Below are positions 19,779 through 29,148 of a stretch of 64,000 bases of DNA, piece by piece (the first letter of the stretch is position 1; each line of letters opens with the position of its first letter). Both the position numbers and the translations under genes were made by a program. The notes beneath the pieces are model-generated. The model searched no databases and was not told the origin of the DNA. It was given only the letters and a program-made list of their open reading frames with translations. The DNA comes from Candidatus Scalindua japonica (GTDB taxonomy: Bacteria > Planctomycetota > Brocadiia > Brocadiales > Scalinduaceae): the NCBI RefSeq assembly GCF_002443295.1, contig NZ_BAOS01000028.1:186001-250000 (forward strand), written 5' to 3'.

Positions 19779-22700
19779 CTAACATATCGTACTGTGCTCA
19801 CACCATTGACATCTTTGATCTCTCAGTTTTTTAAACACTCCATCCTTATGTGTTATGAAAAAGTTATCCAGGGTTGAATCCAGTTCTCTGCATGCTTTTT
19901 CCGTCGTATCTACTACTACGTATTTATCCGGTATAAGGAAGTAGAGTATGGTTTCATCCACCTTCTTTCCATAAATTGTTTGCAACGCTCGGGCGTAAAG
20001 CTGCATCTGGAGTTGATAAAGTTTTACTTTATCCGGTATTTCATCAATGGTTATATCATTTGCCTTGTAATCAATAATTTTTAATACGCCTTTTTTATCA
20101 AAAAAGAAAAGATCTATCTGCCCCCTTATATGATTGTTCCGGTGGTTAAAAATAAATGATTTTTCACGTTTACACTGTTCACTTGAGAGAACTTCTTTCC
20201 CTATATTGCTATTGTAGAATGATTTTACCCAATTTGCGATAAGGTCTACGCTTTTCTGATTTTTATACGGAGCATAGACACATAGTTCTTTTTTGATATA
20301 TTCATTGAGATTGTCTTCCGGGAACTCATATTTCTTAAAGATGCTGTGTACGATATTTCCCAGCTCCTGTCCAGGTATTTCATCATCATTCAGTCTGTTT
20401 TCATCTTCTTCAACGGAATGTGGGCGATCCATGTTTTTTTCTCTTAATCCCTGCAGGCCAAGAATGGAATTGAGATAGTATAGCTGCGGACAGAAGTGAA
20501 ACTTGAGCAGCTCTGTAACTGAGTATACATAGTGACGGTTATCAATCTCTGCATTATAGTTAATTCTTGATAAAACCCTTTTTCCTGTTTCTACAATCTT
20601 TTCTGAAGGTGATGGAGTATCGATTTTATTGCATGCTGCTATCTCCCTTCTATGTTGAGTCATAAGTTTTAGCCTTTTTCCTGTTTTCAGTTTGCTCTCC
20701 TCTTTTTGGGCAGACGGTCTGTTTTCTCCCTTTATGCACGTATGTTTCACCTCGATCAGGCGTGATGAATCCAGTCCGAGTTTTATGGTTTTCCGCTCAT
20801 CTTTAGATTCATCGTTCAGGTCAAGGGAGGCAGAGATGTAGTTATACCAGTTCCCTTTGTCACTGTCTCCTCTGGATCTGCTTTTGCTTATTCCCCCTGA
20901 CAGTATCAAGTGTTCCTGTGCCCTTGTCATAGCAACAAAGAGCAGCCGTTTTGACTCTTGTAACTCTTTTTGTGTTATTTCATCGTTAATCTGTTCATAA
21001 CTAAGAGGTATTTCCGCTTCATTGGTTGATGGGTTAAGTATCTTAAAGCTGATTCCATGGTCCTTTGAGTATACTAAATAGTCTGAGGACCTTGTATTGT
21101 CTCTGTCAGTATCGGCAACAATAACAACCGGGAATTCCAATCCTTTCGCTGAGTGTGTTGTAATCATTTTAACAACATTATCCTCCTCAGATTCTATAGG
21201 TGCTTCGGATTCTCTGATCTCCCTGAATTTATAACTATTTACAATCTCAATAAAATCTTTTAATGCCAAAGGTTCAAACTCTTCCTGGTTTTTACATAAC
21301 TCTACCAGCTTTCTAAGGTTTGCATATCTCTTTTTTCCATTTGAGAAAAGAAGCATTTTTGTTTGAAATTCGGTTTTCCTGAGGATGAAGGAGATAAGTT
21401 TCCATAATGAGGTTCGGGGTTTAATATTGTGTACTTCATTCAGTAATTGAACAAATTGGATAATCCTGTCCCTCGAATCTTTTTCGATCTCTTTTATAGA
21501 ATCAACGACATTCAGGGATTGGTAAAGCAGGTGTTTCTGATTAGAACTATGAGCGTGGTCTGCTAACTTGAAAAGGACATCATCATCTATCCCGACAAAC
21601 GGAGACTTCAGGACTGCCGCCAGGTTTATCTCGTCAAGGGGTGATTCAATAACCTTTAAGAGGTTAATCAAGTCCGTAATCTCTGTTGTATTATAAAACC
21701 CCCTTCCACTCACAACATAATAGGGTATATCAAGATGCGAAAAGCTGCGTTCGTAGAGCTTAATGTCTTTTGTACTGCGGAATAGGATAGCAATGTCCCT
21801 GTAGGAGATATCTCTTTCATGCTCTCTTTTGTTTGTTATCTTGATCTCGCCTGAGTCAACAATCTCCTTTATCCGTTTTGCAATCTCTATGGATTCCCAT
21901 TTTCGAGCCCCAATCTTATCTTTCCCTTCGGCAACAATTATCTCGATTGATGGGAGAGACTTCTCGGAGAATTCTGCTCCCGGTTTTAGTTGAGTGTTCT
22001 CAACCACCCGTTTTTCCGCTCCTTCCTGCCCGGCCATGCAGTTCTGACTGTCGTAAGGAGGGAGTGAAAGTCCTGGAGTTTTTTTATACGGAGAAGCAGT
22101 ACTATCCTTGCTGGTCAAGTTTTTCGGCCATAATTCTTTAAATATATGGTTTATGCAATCCAGGATCTGTGGTCTGCTTCGGAAGTTTTTATTCAGGCTT
22201 ATTAAAGATTCGGAATCTATTTCATTCTGAATGTCCTGAAATATCTCAACATCCGCGTTCCTGAAGCCATAAATGGATTGTCTTGCGTCTCCTACTATAA
22301 ACAGATTATCTTTGCTTCTTATGAGATCAATTATCTTTTTTTGTAATCTGCTTATATCCTGAAATTCATCTACTAATATGTGCTTGAATTTTCGTTTTAT
22401 TTCGTTTGCTATGTGCTCTCTGTTTTCCAGTAACTCTATTGTTATTACTTCAAGGTCGGTAAAATCGATGAGGCTCTCTGCCTTTTTCTGCTCTGAGTAA
22501 GCAATGCTGAAATTTAAGAGAAAGTTCCTCAGCATTATCTTGTTGTATATTGAATAATCTTCAACGATTGATGCTATTAGTGTTTTCAATTCGTCGCGTA
22601 AGTTGCTCAAGATTTTTTTTACGTCTTTTGAAACCTGCAGGTTTATGGAAGAGTGAATGGTTTTCACTTTGTTCAACAATGCAAGGGCAATGTCGCCTCT

Positions 22701-23573
22701 TATGGATTGTTCGTTAGTATCAATTGAACTTCCAGTGGATTCTGCTTCTTTTGTTTCCCCTCTTTGTGCCCGTCTGAACGGCATGGCCGGGCGGGAAGGA
22801 GGGGAGAAGGGGTGGTTTTCTTCTTTGCCGCAGTATAGCTTATCTATTTCACTTTGTATGTGTGAGGTCTTCCATTGTTCTAAAACGTATTCTACTTTTT
22901 CGCTTGTTTTAGGTGTAAGTTTGCTCTCTGAGTAGATATGCCTGATCTCTTTTATCAACTCTTTGCTCTTGTTATAAGAACCTGAAATATCTGATGACAA
23001 ATCATTAAAGTTTACCGTTTCTTCAATCGGCACACACGCGTTCCTGATTTTCTCATAGAGCTGCATCAGGTTTTCTTTGAAAGACTTAAGTCCGCTCGTT
23101 TTTGAATCTGTTTGCTTCCAGAAGATTTTATTCAGAAATGCATCAAGAGTTTTTTCATCTGTTTGCGCCTTAAGGGTGTTTTCCAGCGCACGCTCTTTCA
23201 ACCTGTCGGCTTCGAGTTCATCCATAACACGAAATTGGGGATCCAACGCTGCTTCTATCGCATTTTCTCTGAGTAATCGAGCACAGAAACTATGGATGGT
23301 AGAGAGATATGCAAACTCTATCTCCTGTCGCTCCTTTTCCATTCCTTTCCGTTCGAACAGACCGGCAGCCCTTATCTTCATCTCATTTGCAGCCTTTTCC
23401 GTGAAAGTGAGAGTGAGGATTTCATTTATTGATGCCTGGCGGGTAGTTACAATGTTAGCAAATCGCTCAATGAGAACACGCGTTTTTCCTGAGCCAGGAC
23501 CGGCGACAACACATAAATCCCTGTCCGTTGTTGTAACACCTTTTATCTGAGAATATGTTAGTTTGTCTGCCAT
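19779..23573 (-). CDS. AddA-like UvrD-family helicase with C-terminal PD-(D/E)XK nuclease
   Basis: This 1264-residue repair protein has a UvrD/RecB-type helicase: Walker A AGPGSGKT (24-31), LTFTEKAANEM (motif Ia), DEFQDIS (motif II), GDARQSIYGFR (motif III), TTHSAKGLEFP and LLFVAMTRAQEHL (motifs V-VI). The C-terminal nuclease shows GQIDLFFFD...IIDYKAN near 1150-1170. A cysteine in FCPQLYYL and the terminal C-x2-C-x5-C (CQWCEHSTIC) suggest an iron-sulfur staple as in AddB/Cas4. It likely processes double-strand breaks. No addB is adjacent. Two palindromic repeats are translated within it, near residues 256-272 and 504-518, as probable surface insertions. Confidence 0.88.
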   Translation of the reverse strand: MADKLTYSQIKGVTTTDRDLCVVAGPGSGKTRVLIERFANIVTTRQASINEILTLTFTEKAANEMKIRAAGLFERKGMEKERQEIEFAYLSTIHSFCARLLRENAIEAALDPQFRVMDELEADRLKERALENTLKAQTDEKTLDAFLNKIFWKQTDSKTSGLKSFKENLMQLYEKIRNACVPIEETVNFNDLSSDISGSYNKSKELIKEIRHIYSESKLTPKTSEKVEYVLEQWKTSHIQSEIDKLYCGKEENHPFSPPSRPAMPFRRAQRGETKEAESTGSSIDTNEQSIRGDIALALLNKVKTIHSSINLQVSKDVKKILSNLRDELKTLIASIVEDYSIYNKIMLRNFLLNFSIAYSEQKKAESLIDFTDLEVITIELLENREHIANEIKRKFKHILVDEFQDISRLQKKIIDLIRSKDNLFIVGDARQSIYGFRNADVEIFQDIQNEIDSESLISLNKNFRSRPQILDCINHIFKELWPKNLTSKDSTASPYKKTPGLSLPPYDSQNCMAGQEGAEKRVVENTQLKPGAEFSEKSLPSIEIIVAEGKDKIGARKWESIEIAKRIKEIVDSGEIKITNKREHERDISYRDIAILFRSTKDIKLYERSFSHLDIPYYVVSGRGFYNTTEITDLINLLKVIESPLDEINLAAVLKSPFVGIDDDVLFKLADHAHSSNQKHLLYQSLNVVDSIKEIEKDSRDRIIQFVQLLNEVHNIKPRTSLWKLISFILRKTEFQTKMLLFSNGKKRYANLRKLVELCKNQEEFEPLALKDFIEIVNSYKFREIRESEAPIESEEDNVVKMITTHSAKGLEFPVVIVADTDRDNTRSSDYLVYSKDHGISFKILNPSTNEAEIPLSYEQINDEITQKELQESKRLLFVAMTRAQEHLILSGGISKSRSRGDSDKGNWYNYISASLDLNDESKDERKTIKLGLDSSRLIEVKHTCIKGENRPSAQKEESKLKTGKRLKLMTQHRREIAACNKIDTPSPSEKIVETGKRVLSRINYNAEIDNRHYVYSVTELLKFHFCPQLYYLNSILGLQGLREKNMDRPHSVEEDENRLNDDEIPGQELGNIVHSIFKKYEFPEDNLNEYIKKELCVYAPYKNQKSVDLIANWVKSFYNSNIGKEVLSSEQCKREKSFIFNHRNNHIRGQIDLFFFDKKGVLKIIDYKANDITIDEIPDKVKLYQLQMQLYARALQTIYGKKVDETILYFLIPDKYVVVDTTEKACRELDSTLDNFFITHKDGVFKKLRDQRCQWCEHSTIC
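22019..22062. repeat. In-frame palindromic repeat inside the AddA-like gene, copy 1
   Basis: A 44-base element (CTCCTTCCTGCCCGGCC...) that aligns with the reverse complement of copy 2 at 36 of 44 positions. It is translated on the minus strand as part of LPPYDSQNCMAGQEGAEK without breaking the frame. It resembles protein-coding palindromic elements such as those of Rickettsia. Confidence 0.7.
22757..22805. repeat. In-frame palindromic repeat inside the AddA-like gene, copy 2
   Basis: The same element as at 22019-22062 but in the opposite orientation. It is translated on the minus strand as part of PFSPPSRPAMPFRRAQRGE, a Pro/Arg-rich insertion between helicase motifs. The reading frame is preserved. 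Confidence 0.7.
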
Positions 23574-23967
23574 TAGTCAATTTTTATTCGTAACTTGTAA
23601 TTCTTCACGTGAAGACGAAGAGGTGATATGTTAAAGCATCACATTTTTCCAGGAATGGATATAATGCTATCTTTTTCCTGGTAATATAATAACGAAGAAA
23701 ACAAAACTCAAAAGAAAATAATTCTTTCCTCTGCGTGAAAATTTCTTCAAATATGAAGTTTTCTGCATTTTCTGTTTTTTCCACCTTTGATCTCCATTGC
23801 GAGCCTGGTGCATGGCAAATAATAATTCCTTGCAGAATTTTTTCTGCCTGCTCTAAGTAAAAGAATTAATAAGATTTAGGTGTGTATTGAAGTATATATA
23901 GAACTTGACACAAATAATGCCTTTGGATATATTTAGAACACGAAAAAAACTTAAATGAGAAGAAACT
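23574..23967. other. Intergenic region upstream of argH (divergent from the AddA-like gene)
   Basis: About 390 AT-rich bases between divergently transcribed genes. The only clear signal is the argH promoter at 23905-23933. No ORF or RNA gene is visible. Confidence 0.5.
23905..23933 (+). promoter_or_regulatory. Sigma-70-type promoter for argH
   Basis: TTGACA (23905-23910), a 17-base spacer and TATATT (23928-23933) form a near-consensus promoter 34 bases before the argH ATG. This is the best promoter match in the window. Confidence 0.65.
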
Positions 23968-25362
23968 ATGGCAACTAAAAAAGCGTGGGGAGGAAGATTC
24001 AAAAAGAAAACAGCTTCTTCGGTCGAATCATTTACTGAATCGATATCGTTTGATAGCCGTTTGTACAAATACGATATTGAAGGGAGCATAGCGCATACTA
24101 CAATGCTGGCGAAATGCAAACTGTTAACGACCGGAGAGAAAAATGCGATTATCAAAGGCTTAAAAGGCATCCTGAAAGATATTGAAACCGGCAAGTTTAA
24201 GTTCAAGGCAGAACATGAAGACATACACATGAATATTGAGTCTGCCCTGGTCAAGCGGATAGGTGATGTAGCAAAGAAGCTTCATACGGCCAGAAGCAGA
24301 AACGACCAGATATCTCTGGATTTGAGACTTTGGGCCCGGGATCAGATTCAGGAAATAATAACGATAATTCTCAACCTGCAGCAGGAGATTGTTACAAAAG
24401 CTAAACCCGTATGGAATGGTATATTGCCGGGTTTTACACACCTTCAACATGCTCAACCTGTCCTGGTCGGACACTACTTCCTGGCTTACGTAGAGATGTT
24501 TGAACGGGACCGTACGAGATTGGTTGATTGTCTGAAACGTCTGAATCAATCTCCGATTGGTGCTTGTGCTCTGGGTGGTACGACACTTGATACAAATCCT
24601 GAAATTACGAGTAAGCTCCTTGGCTTTGCTTCTACTTTTAATAACAGTCTTGATGTTGTAAGCGATAGAGACTTCTGCCTGGAATATGCTTCAGCGTTGT
24701 CTATTATTTCAATGCATCTCTCAAGATTTTGTGAGGAGTGGATTATCTGGTCAAGCCAGGAATTTGATTTTCTGGACATTGACGACTCCTATTGTACAGG
24801 CTCCAGCATTATGCCGCAGAAGAAAAACCCGGATATACTTGAACTTATCAGGGGCAAATGCGGCCGTGTGTACGGAAACCTGTTCTCTCTGCTTACTTTA
24901 ATGAAAGGGCTCCCGCTCTCCTATAACAGGGATATGCAGGAAGATAAAGAGCCGATATTTGATTCGTCCGACACGGTGAAGAATTGCCTGTCTATCCTTA
25001 AAGAGTTGATAAACAAGACCGCTCTGAAGCTTGAAAATATGGAGAATAGCTGCAGAAAAGGGTTTCTGGATGCTACGGTTTTAGCGGAATATCTTGTTGA
25101 GAAAGGTGTTCCCTTCCGGGAGGCACATGAGATTGTCGGTAGACTGGTTGGGGTATGCAGCAAAAACGGTAAGGAGTTGAGTGATGTCAGCCTGGAGGAT
25201 TTTAAAGGACATTCGTCTTTCATTGGCAAAGATGTTTACAGGGTTCTGGGTGTGAAGAATTATATTAAACAATTTAAAAGTCACGGTTCGACTTCTCCCG
25301 GGTCTGTAAAGAAGCAGATTAGTGCGTGGGAAAGAAAACTTAAAAAGTTAATGGCTTGTTAA
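23968..25362 (+). CDS. argH: Argininosuccinate lyase
   Basis: Final step of arginine synthesis: argininosuccinate to arginine plus fumarate. The protein is 464 residues, normal for the family. The fumarase/aspartase superfamily signature GSSIMPQKKNPD lies near residues 278-289, with SRNDQ at about 110 and THLQHAQP near 158. It is transcribed from a near-consensus promoter; lysA follows 150 bases later on the same strand. Confidence 0.96.
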   Translation: MATKKAWGGRFKKKTASSVESFTESISFDSRLYKYDIEGSIAHTTMLAKCKLLTTGEKNAIIKGLKGILKDIETGKFKFKAEHEDIHMNIESALVKRIGDVAKKLHTARSRNDQISLDLRLWARDQIQEIITIILNLQQEIVTKAKPVWNGILPGFTHLQHAQPVLVGHYFLAYVEMFERDRTRLVDCLKRLNQSPIGACALGGTTLDTNPEITSKLLGFASTFNNSLDVVSDRDFCLEYASALSIISMHLSRFCEEWIIWSSQEFDFLDIDDSYCTGSSIMPQKKNPDILELIRGKCGRVYGNLFSLLTLMKGLPLSYNRDMQEDKEPIFDSSDTVKNCLSILKELINKTALKLENMENSCRKGFLDATVLAEYLVEKGVPFREAHEIVGRLVGVCSKNGKELSDVSLEDFKGHSSFIGKDVYRVLGVKNYIKQFKSHGSTSPGSVKKQISAWERKLKKLMAC

Positions 25363-25389
25363 ATACGGGGTTGCCTACATAAAAAACGT

Positions 25390-25411
25390 AGTCCTCTCTT
25401 TCAAGAGGACT
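25390..25411 (+). terminator. Hairpin downstream of argH
   Basis: AGTCCTCT / AGAGGACT perfect 8-base arms around a 6-base loop, 27 bases after the argH stop. No U-run follows, so it may be a factor-dependent terminator or an RNA stability/processing stem before lysA. Confidence 0.45.
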
Positions 25412-25512
25412 GTCGTTAGAATAGTGAAATCAGGCAGGTTGCTGGATAAAATGAAGTTTCATTGCTATTAATAATTTAACCCGGTGTTCTTTGTGAACAC
25501 TGAGGTGGATTT

Positions 25513-26847
25513 ATGAATATGGAGAAGAGGATGACGACTAGTTTTGATTTTTTTAACTACCTGAATAATGAATTATATTGCGAAGACGTAAAGGTAAAAG
25601 AGATAATAGAAAAAGCAGGATCCCCGGCATATATTTACAGCAAAAATTCTATCCTGGAACATTTTATTGAAATCAGGGATGCGTTTGAAGAGGTAGATCC
25701 TCTTATATGCTTCTCTGTTAAAGCCAATTCTAATTTGTCAGTTATTAAGGTGTTGGCTGATGCAGGTTCCGGGTTTGACGTCGTTTCCGGAGGTGAGCTA
25801 TACAGGGTACTGAAAGTAGGTGTCAGCCCGGACAAAATCGTCTTTGCAGGAGTAGGTAAAACGTCTGAGGAGATTAAATACGCATTGGAAAATGATATCT
25901 TCATGTTCAATGTTGAGTCTCCGGCAGAACTGGCTAATATTGACAGGATAGCAGGGTCCATGGGGAAGAGAGGGAGGGTTGCTTTGCGAATCAACCCTGA
26001 CATTGACGCCAAGACCCATGACAAGACAACTACAGGTAAGAAGGAGAACAAATTCGGAATTGACTTTGAAAGCGCCAGTCAGTTAATAAAGAATATCGAT
26101 AATTATAAAAATATAGATCTCAAAGGTATACACGTACACCTTGGCTCACCGATTTATTCAACCGGGCCCTATGTACAGGGCCTTGAAAAAGTATATAAAT
26201 TTGTCCAGGAAACGCTTGATGAGAAGGGTAAACAGGGTATTGAATACGTCAATATTGGAGGTGGATACTGTATGTCGTATACGGGTGAGAAGGTGAAAAG
26301 GCCGCGTGATTATGCAGCAGATATTGTGCCCTTAATAAAGAAACTCGGTTGTAAGGTTGTAATGGAACCCGGGAGATTTATTATCGCGAATGCGGGGATA
26401 CTGTTGACCAGAACAACCTATATAAAGGTTGCTACCTGGGGGAAGAAATTTGTTATCTGTGATGCGGCAATGAATGACCTTGCCCGTCCATCCCTATACG
26501 ATGCCGTCCACAGGGCCTGGCCTGTGAAAACCGATGTGCCTATGCCGGAAGTAGAGCTTCCGGGGGAAGAGAAAGGTTCGGATAAAAGATTGGAGTTGGT
26601 AGATATCGTAGGTCCTGTATGTGAGAGTAGTGATGTTCTCGCAAAAGAGCGGTGGTTTCCCGATGTAAAGGAGGGTGATCTGATTGCCTTCTTCAGTACC
26701 GGTGCATACGGCTTTACCATGAGTTCCAGTTACAACACAAGGCCGCGTACATGTGAGATATTAGTAGACGGTGATAGTTTTTCGACTGTCAGGAGAAGAG
26801 AGACATATGAAGACTTGATTACCGGTGAGAAAGAGTTTTTGGACTGA
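25513..26847 (+). CDS. lysA: Diaminopimelate decarboxylase
   Basis: A PLP enzyme of 444 residues that converts meso-diaminopimelate to lysine. The cofactor lysine is K70 in ICFSVKANSNL. HVHLGSPI, NIGGGYCM and EPGRFIIANAG form the PLP phosphate and substrate sites, and GPVCESSDVL carries the C-terminal catalytic cysteine. The start (MNMEKRM) has a GAGGTGG ribosome site upstream. Some related enzymes decarboxylate other diamino acids, but lysine synthesis is the simplest reading. Confidence 0.9.
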   Translation: MNMEKRMTTSFDFFNYLNNELYCEDVKVKEIIEKAGSPAYIYSKNSILEHFIEIRDAFEEVDPLICFSVKANSNLSVIKVLADAGSGFDVVSGGELYRVLKVGVSPDKIVFAGVGKTSEEIKYALENDIFMFNVESPAELANIDRIAGSMGKRGRVALRINPDIDAKTHDKTTTGKKENKFGIDFESASQLIKNIDNYKNIDLKGIHVHLGSPIYSTGPYVQGLEKVYKFVQETLDEKGKQGIEYVNIGGGYCMSYTGEKVKRPRDYAADIVPLIKKLGCKVVMEPGRFIIANAGILLTRTTYIKVATWGKKFVICDAAMNDLARPSLYDAVHRAWPVKTDVPMPEVELPGEEKGSDKRLELVDIVGPVCESSDVLAKERWFPDVKEGDLIAFFSTGAYGFTMSSSYNTRPRTCEILVDGDSFSTVRRRETYEDLITGEKEFLD

Positions 26848-26888
26848 TGAGTAAATTATATAAATTAAGAATTTTTTTGAGATGAAAA

Positions 26889-27062
26889 ATGAGCTGGGAT
26901 TGTCCACATCTGACACGTGATTATTATTGTAACCGGCTGAGAATTAAATGTGATCCATCATGCAAGGGTTGTGTTCTTTATGGAAAGGTAACTCCCCTGA
27001 CAGGATCTCTCGCTGATACTACACAAAAAGAGAATAAGAGAATGATTCGAAAGGATAACTGA
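26889..27062 (+). CDS. Small cysteine-rich protein, 57 residues
   Basis: A short frame starts at ATG 26889, 41 bases after lysA. It encodes MSWDCPHLTRDYYCNRLR, then C21-x3-C25-x2-C28 in KCDPSCKGCVLYGK, so five cysteines lie in the first 28 residues (C5, C14, C21, C25, C28). The spacing suggests a zinc or iron-sulfur site or disulfides. I recall similar small 'WDCPHL...CKGCVL.GK' proteins as conserved hypotheticals but know no function. A helical basic tail follows. Confidence 0.55.
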   Translation: MSWDCPHLTRDYYCNRLRIKCDPSCKGCVLYGKVTPLTGSLADTTQKENKRMIRKDN

Positions 27063-27073
27063 TCTGTTGTTGC

Positions 27074-27098
27074 CGGTTCACACTTGTAGATTGAACCG
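27074..27098. other. Small inverted repeat
   Basis: CGGTTCA / TGAACCG, perfect 7-base arms with an 11-base loop, just downstream of the small cysteine-rich gene. A possible terminator stem, but no U-tract follows. Confidence 0.35.
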
Positions 27099-27203
27099 AA
27101 ACGTGTAGGTACAGGCAGCAAACCAGAATCAACCATGAACATTGCCCCCTGATAATGGATATATGAAAATCCAGAATCTCTAAATTCTTCAATTCCTTAA
27201 TTA

Positions 27204-27755
27204 TTAAATGACTAGCATTGCCTCTGCAATCTCTTTTGCCTTCTGCTCTCCATAGAGCTCCTCTACCAGTTTCAGGGCAAATTCCACAGCTGTTCCGGGG
27301 CCGCGACTTGTTATGCAGTTTTTATCAACTACTACCCGTGAATCAATAGAATCTGAATTCTCCAGTTGTTCTGCAAAGCCAGGATACGCAGTTGCCTTTC
27401 GATCTGCCAGTAGACCGTGATGATGCAATACTACAAATGGAGATGCACAAATTGCAGCATACAGTTTGCCTTCCTCTTGCTGACGCTTCAACATTTTCAC
27501 CAACTCTTTAGAGTCACGTAGATGTTCTGCACCGGGCATGCCGCCAGGCAAGACAATCAGATCATACGAATTATTAACACATTCTGAAATTAATTGGTCC
27601 GCGATCAGTTTCAAACCATTTGAAGCAGTAATCTGTAAAGCGCAGACAGAGGCAACTGTCACCGTAGCGCCTGCTCTACTCAAAACATCTACAATACTCG
27701 CAGTCTCAATATCTTCACTGCCATCTGCTATTGGGACAAGGACATTCTTTGCCAT
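27204..27755 (-). CDS. DJ-1/PfpI family protein (ThiJ/YajL-like)
   Basis: A flavodoxin-like fold of 183 residues. The nucleophile-elbow cysteine is C103 in YAAICASP, with the conserved glutamate E17 in GSEDIETA; LIVLPGGMPGAEHL and TSRGPGTAVEFAL are strongly DJ-1/YajL-like. Family members act as protein chaperones, deglycases or glyoxalase-III-type enzymes, and which applies here is undecidable. It is a single-gene unit with GGAAGG before the ATG. Confidence 0.9.
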   Translation of the reverse strand: MAKNVLVPIADGSEDIETASIVDVLSRAGATVTVASVCALQITASNGLKLIADQLISECVNNSYDLIVLPGGMPGAEHLRDSKELVKMLKRQQEEGKLYAAICASPFVVLHHHGLLADRKATAYPGFAEQLENSDSIDSRVVVDKNCITSRGPGTAVEFALKLVEELYGEQKAKEIAEAMLVI

Positions 27756-27950
27756 AATATATTCCTTCCTGAAATGTAATAAATAAAAGAAATTATTCTC
27801 TCCAATTACTAAGTTCCTGAAATTATAAAAGAAAAAAACAAATTATCCAAATGAGAATTTATTTGCATCTTCTATAATTACTGTCTAACATCAAAGAAGA
27901 TAGTTTTTTTAAATTCCTCTCAATAGAGAGAAAAAAGCAACCGTATCCTC

Positions 27951-27991
27951 GTTTTTCAAACGGATCTCTAATATGCCAGTTTGGGAAACGG
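27951..27991. repeat. Inverted-repeat element (GTTTTTCAAAC...GTTTGGGAAAC)
   Basis: Two 11-base arms that pair at 9 positions, in a 609-base intergenic region (27756-28364) that is otherwise AT-rich and gene-free. GCCAGTTTGGGAAACGG is the central-triplet inversion of the helicase-downstream element at 2852-2905. Confidence 0.5.
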
Positions 27992-28128
27992 ACTACATAT
28001 TTCAATGGATGGATAATACCTGATTTTATTGTATCAGCAAGCTGGTTTAAACTTTGTACTTAAAGTGCAAGGCTCTTAGCTATCGTTTTATTCATGACAG
28101 TGTTGAATTTGACTCCTGTCATTCTCGT

Positions 28129-28243
28129 ACCCGCCCGGGCGAATCCGTTCGCCAGCCCGACGTGCATTCTGGCGGGAACAGGAAAACGGGAATCAAGAGA
28201 GTAAGGAAAGCCTGGATTCCCGATCGAGTCGGGAATGCCAAAT
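28129..28243. repeat. Composite of GC-rich dispersed repeats
   Basis: Contains ACCCGCCCGGGCGAATCC, a GACGTGCATTCTGGCGGG block, and TGGATTCCCGATCGAGTCGGGAATGCC. The last is a recurrent bacterial non-coding repeat with a GATTCCCGAT / GTCGGGAAT inverted core. The apparent ORF across it is not a gene. Confidence 0.55.
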
Positions 28244-28364
28244 AAAAAGGTTAATGTATTTCATAAAACGAAAGGGGCTTTCAGTGTATAGTGGTTTAGT
28301 TTTCCTGAATTTCCCGCTTTCCTCAGTGGTTAGAATTTAACTATTAATACGAAAGGAGGCAAAA

Positions 28365-29123
28365 ATGTCTAATTATTACCATAAAAAGATAATAAGCAAA
28401 CTGGCAGTAATCGGAATTGCGGTCTTTCTTGGAATAACGATTTCTGCACATAAAGAAATTTATGCGGGAAAGAAGGAAGGGCATGGTGTTGATAACGTTA
28501 CAAAGCTGAAGTATGCGGACCCCGTTAAAGATATTCACTTGTACTTGTGTGCGTTTCATATTGCCAAGAACAATCCGGAGTTTGAGGTAGAGGCGCACCA
28601 CTATTGTTCAATGCGCAGCCTCAAACTGGAAAAAGGAGACCTCCATCAATGTGTAATATATGATTCCAAAGAAGCGCCAGCTAAACTCCTTGGCATAGAA
28701 TATATTATCAGTAATGATACGTATCAGAATCTGCCGCATAATGAAAAAATGTATTGGCATCCTCATGCATATGAAATAGTATCAGGGCAACTTATTGTAC
28801 CTGATCTGTATGATATGGGAGATATAGCGCTTGAGGGATTTTTAAATACATGGGGGAAAACATTTCATACATGGCCCGATCCGGATACAGACATACCGAT
28901 GGGTGCGCCTTTATTAATGTGGTCTGCAGGTGCTGATGGCCAGATCAGTAAAGAGCTGATTGATAAACGTGATAAGCAGTTTGGCGTTTCAACAGAAAAG
29001 CTCCGTGAGCGTAGGAGGATGTATCGCTATGAAGTGCCAAATGTTGACCTTCCAAAATCAGTTGGAGAACTCGGTAGGCAATGGACTAATAAGGGGCTGG
29101 ATAAACCGCAAAAGTTAAAATAA
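28365..29123 (+). CDS. Exported DUF1264 (OBAP-like) family protein
   Basis: This 252-residue protein starts with a likely signal peptide (basic MSNYYHKKIISK, then a hydrophobic helix to about residue 32). The rest matches the DUF1264 family (AFHIAKNNPEFEVEAHHYCSMRS; LGIEYIISNDTYQNLP; YWHPHAYEIVSGQLIVPDL). The family is named for plant oil-body-associated proteins; its bacterial role is unknown. A strong AAAGGAGG site precedes the ATG. Histidines in EAHHYC and WHPHAYE could bind metal (inference). Confidence 0.82.
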   Translation: MSNYYHKKIISKLAVIGIAVFLGITISAHKEIYAGKKEGHGVDNVTKLKYADPVKDIHLYLCAFHIAKNNPEFEVEAHHYCSMRSLKLEKGDLHQCVIYDSKEAPAKLLGIEYIISNDTYQNLPHNEKMYWHPHAYEIVSGQLIVPDLYDMGDIALEGFLNTWGKTFHTWPDPDTDIPMGAPLLMWSAGADGQISKELIDKRDKQFGVSTEKLRERRRMYRYEVPNVDLPKSVGELGRQWTNKGLDKPQKLK

Positions 29124-29148
29124 GAACCACTCAATTTCAGGATAGTTT

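Noticed and set aside
28054-28245. 63-codon ORF on the plus strand
   Set aside because: It runs through several GC-rich dispersed repeats (CCCGCCCGGGCG, GGATTCCCGATCG...), has no ribosome site and no protein-like composition.
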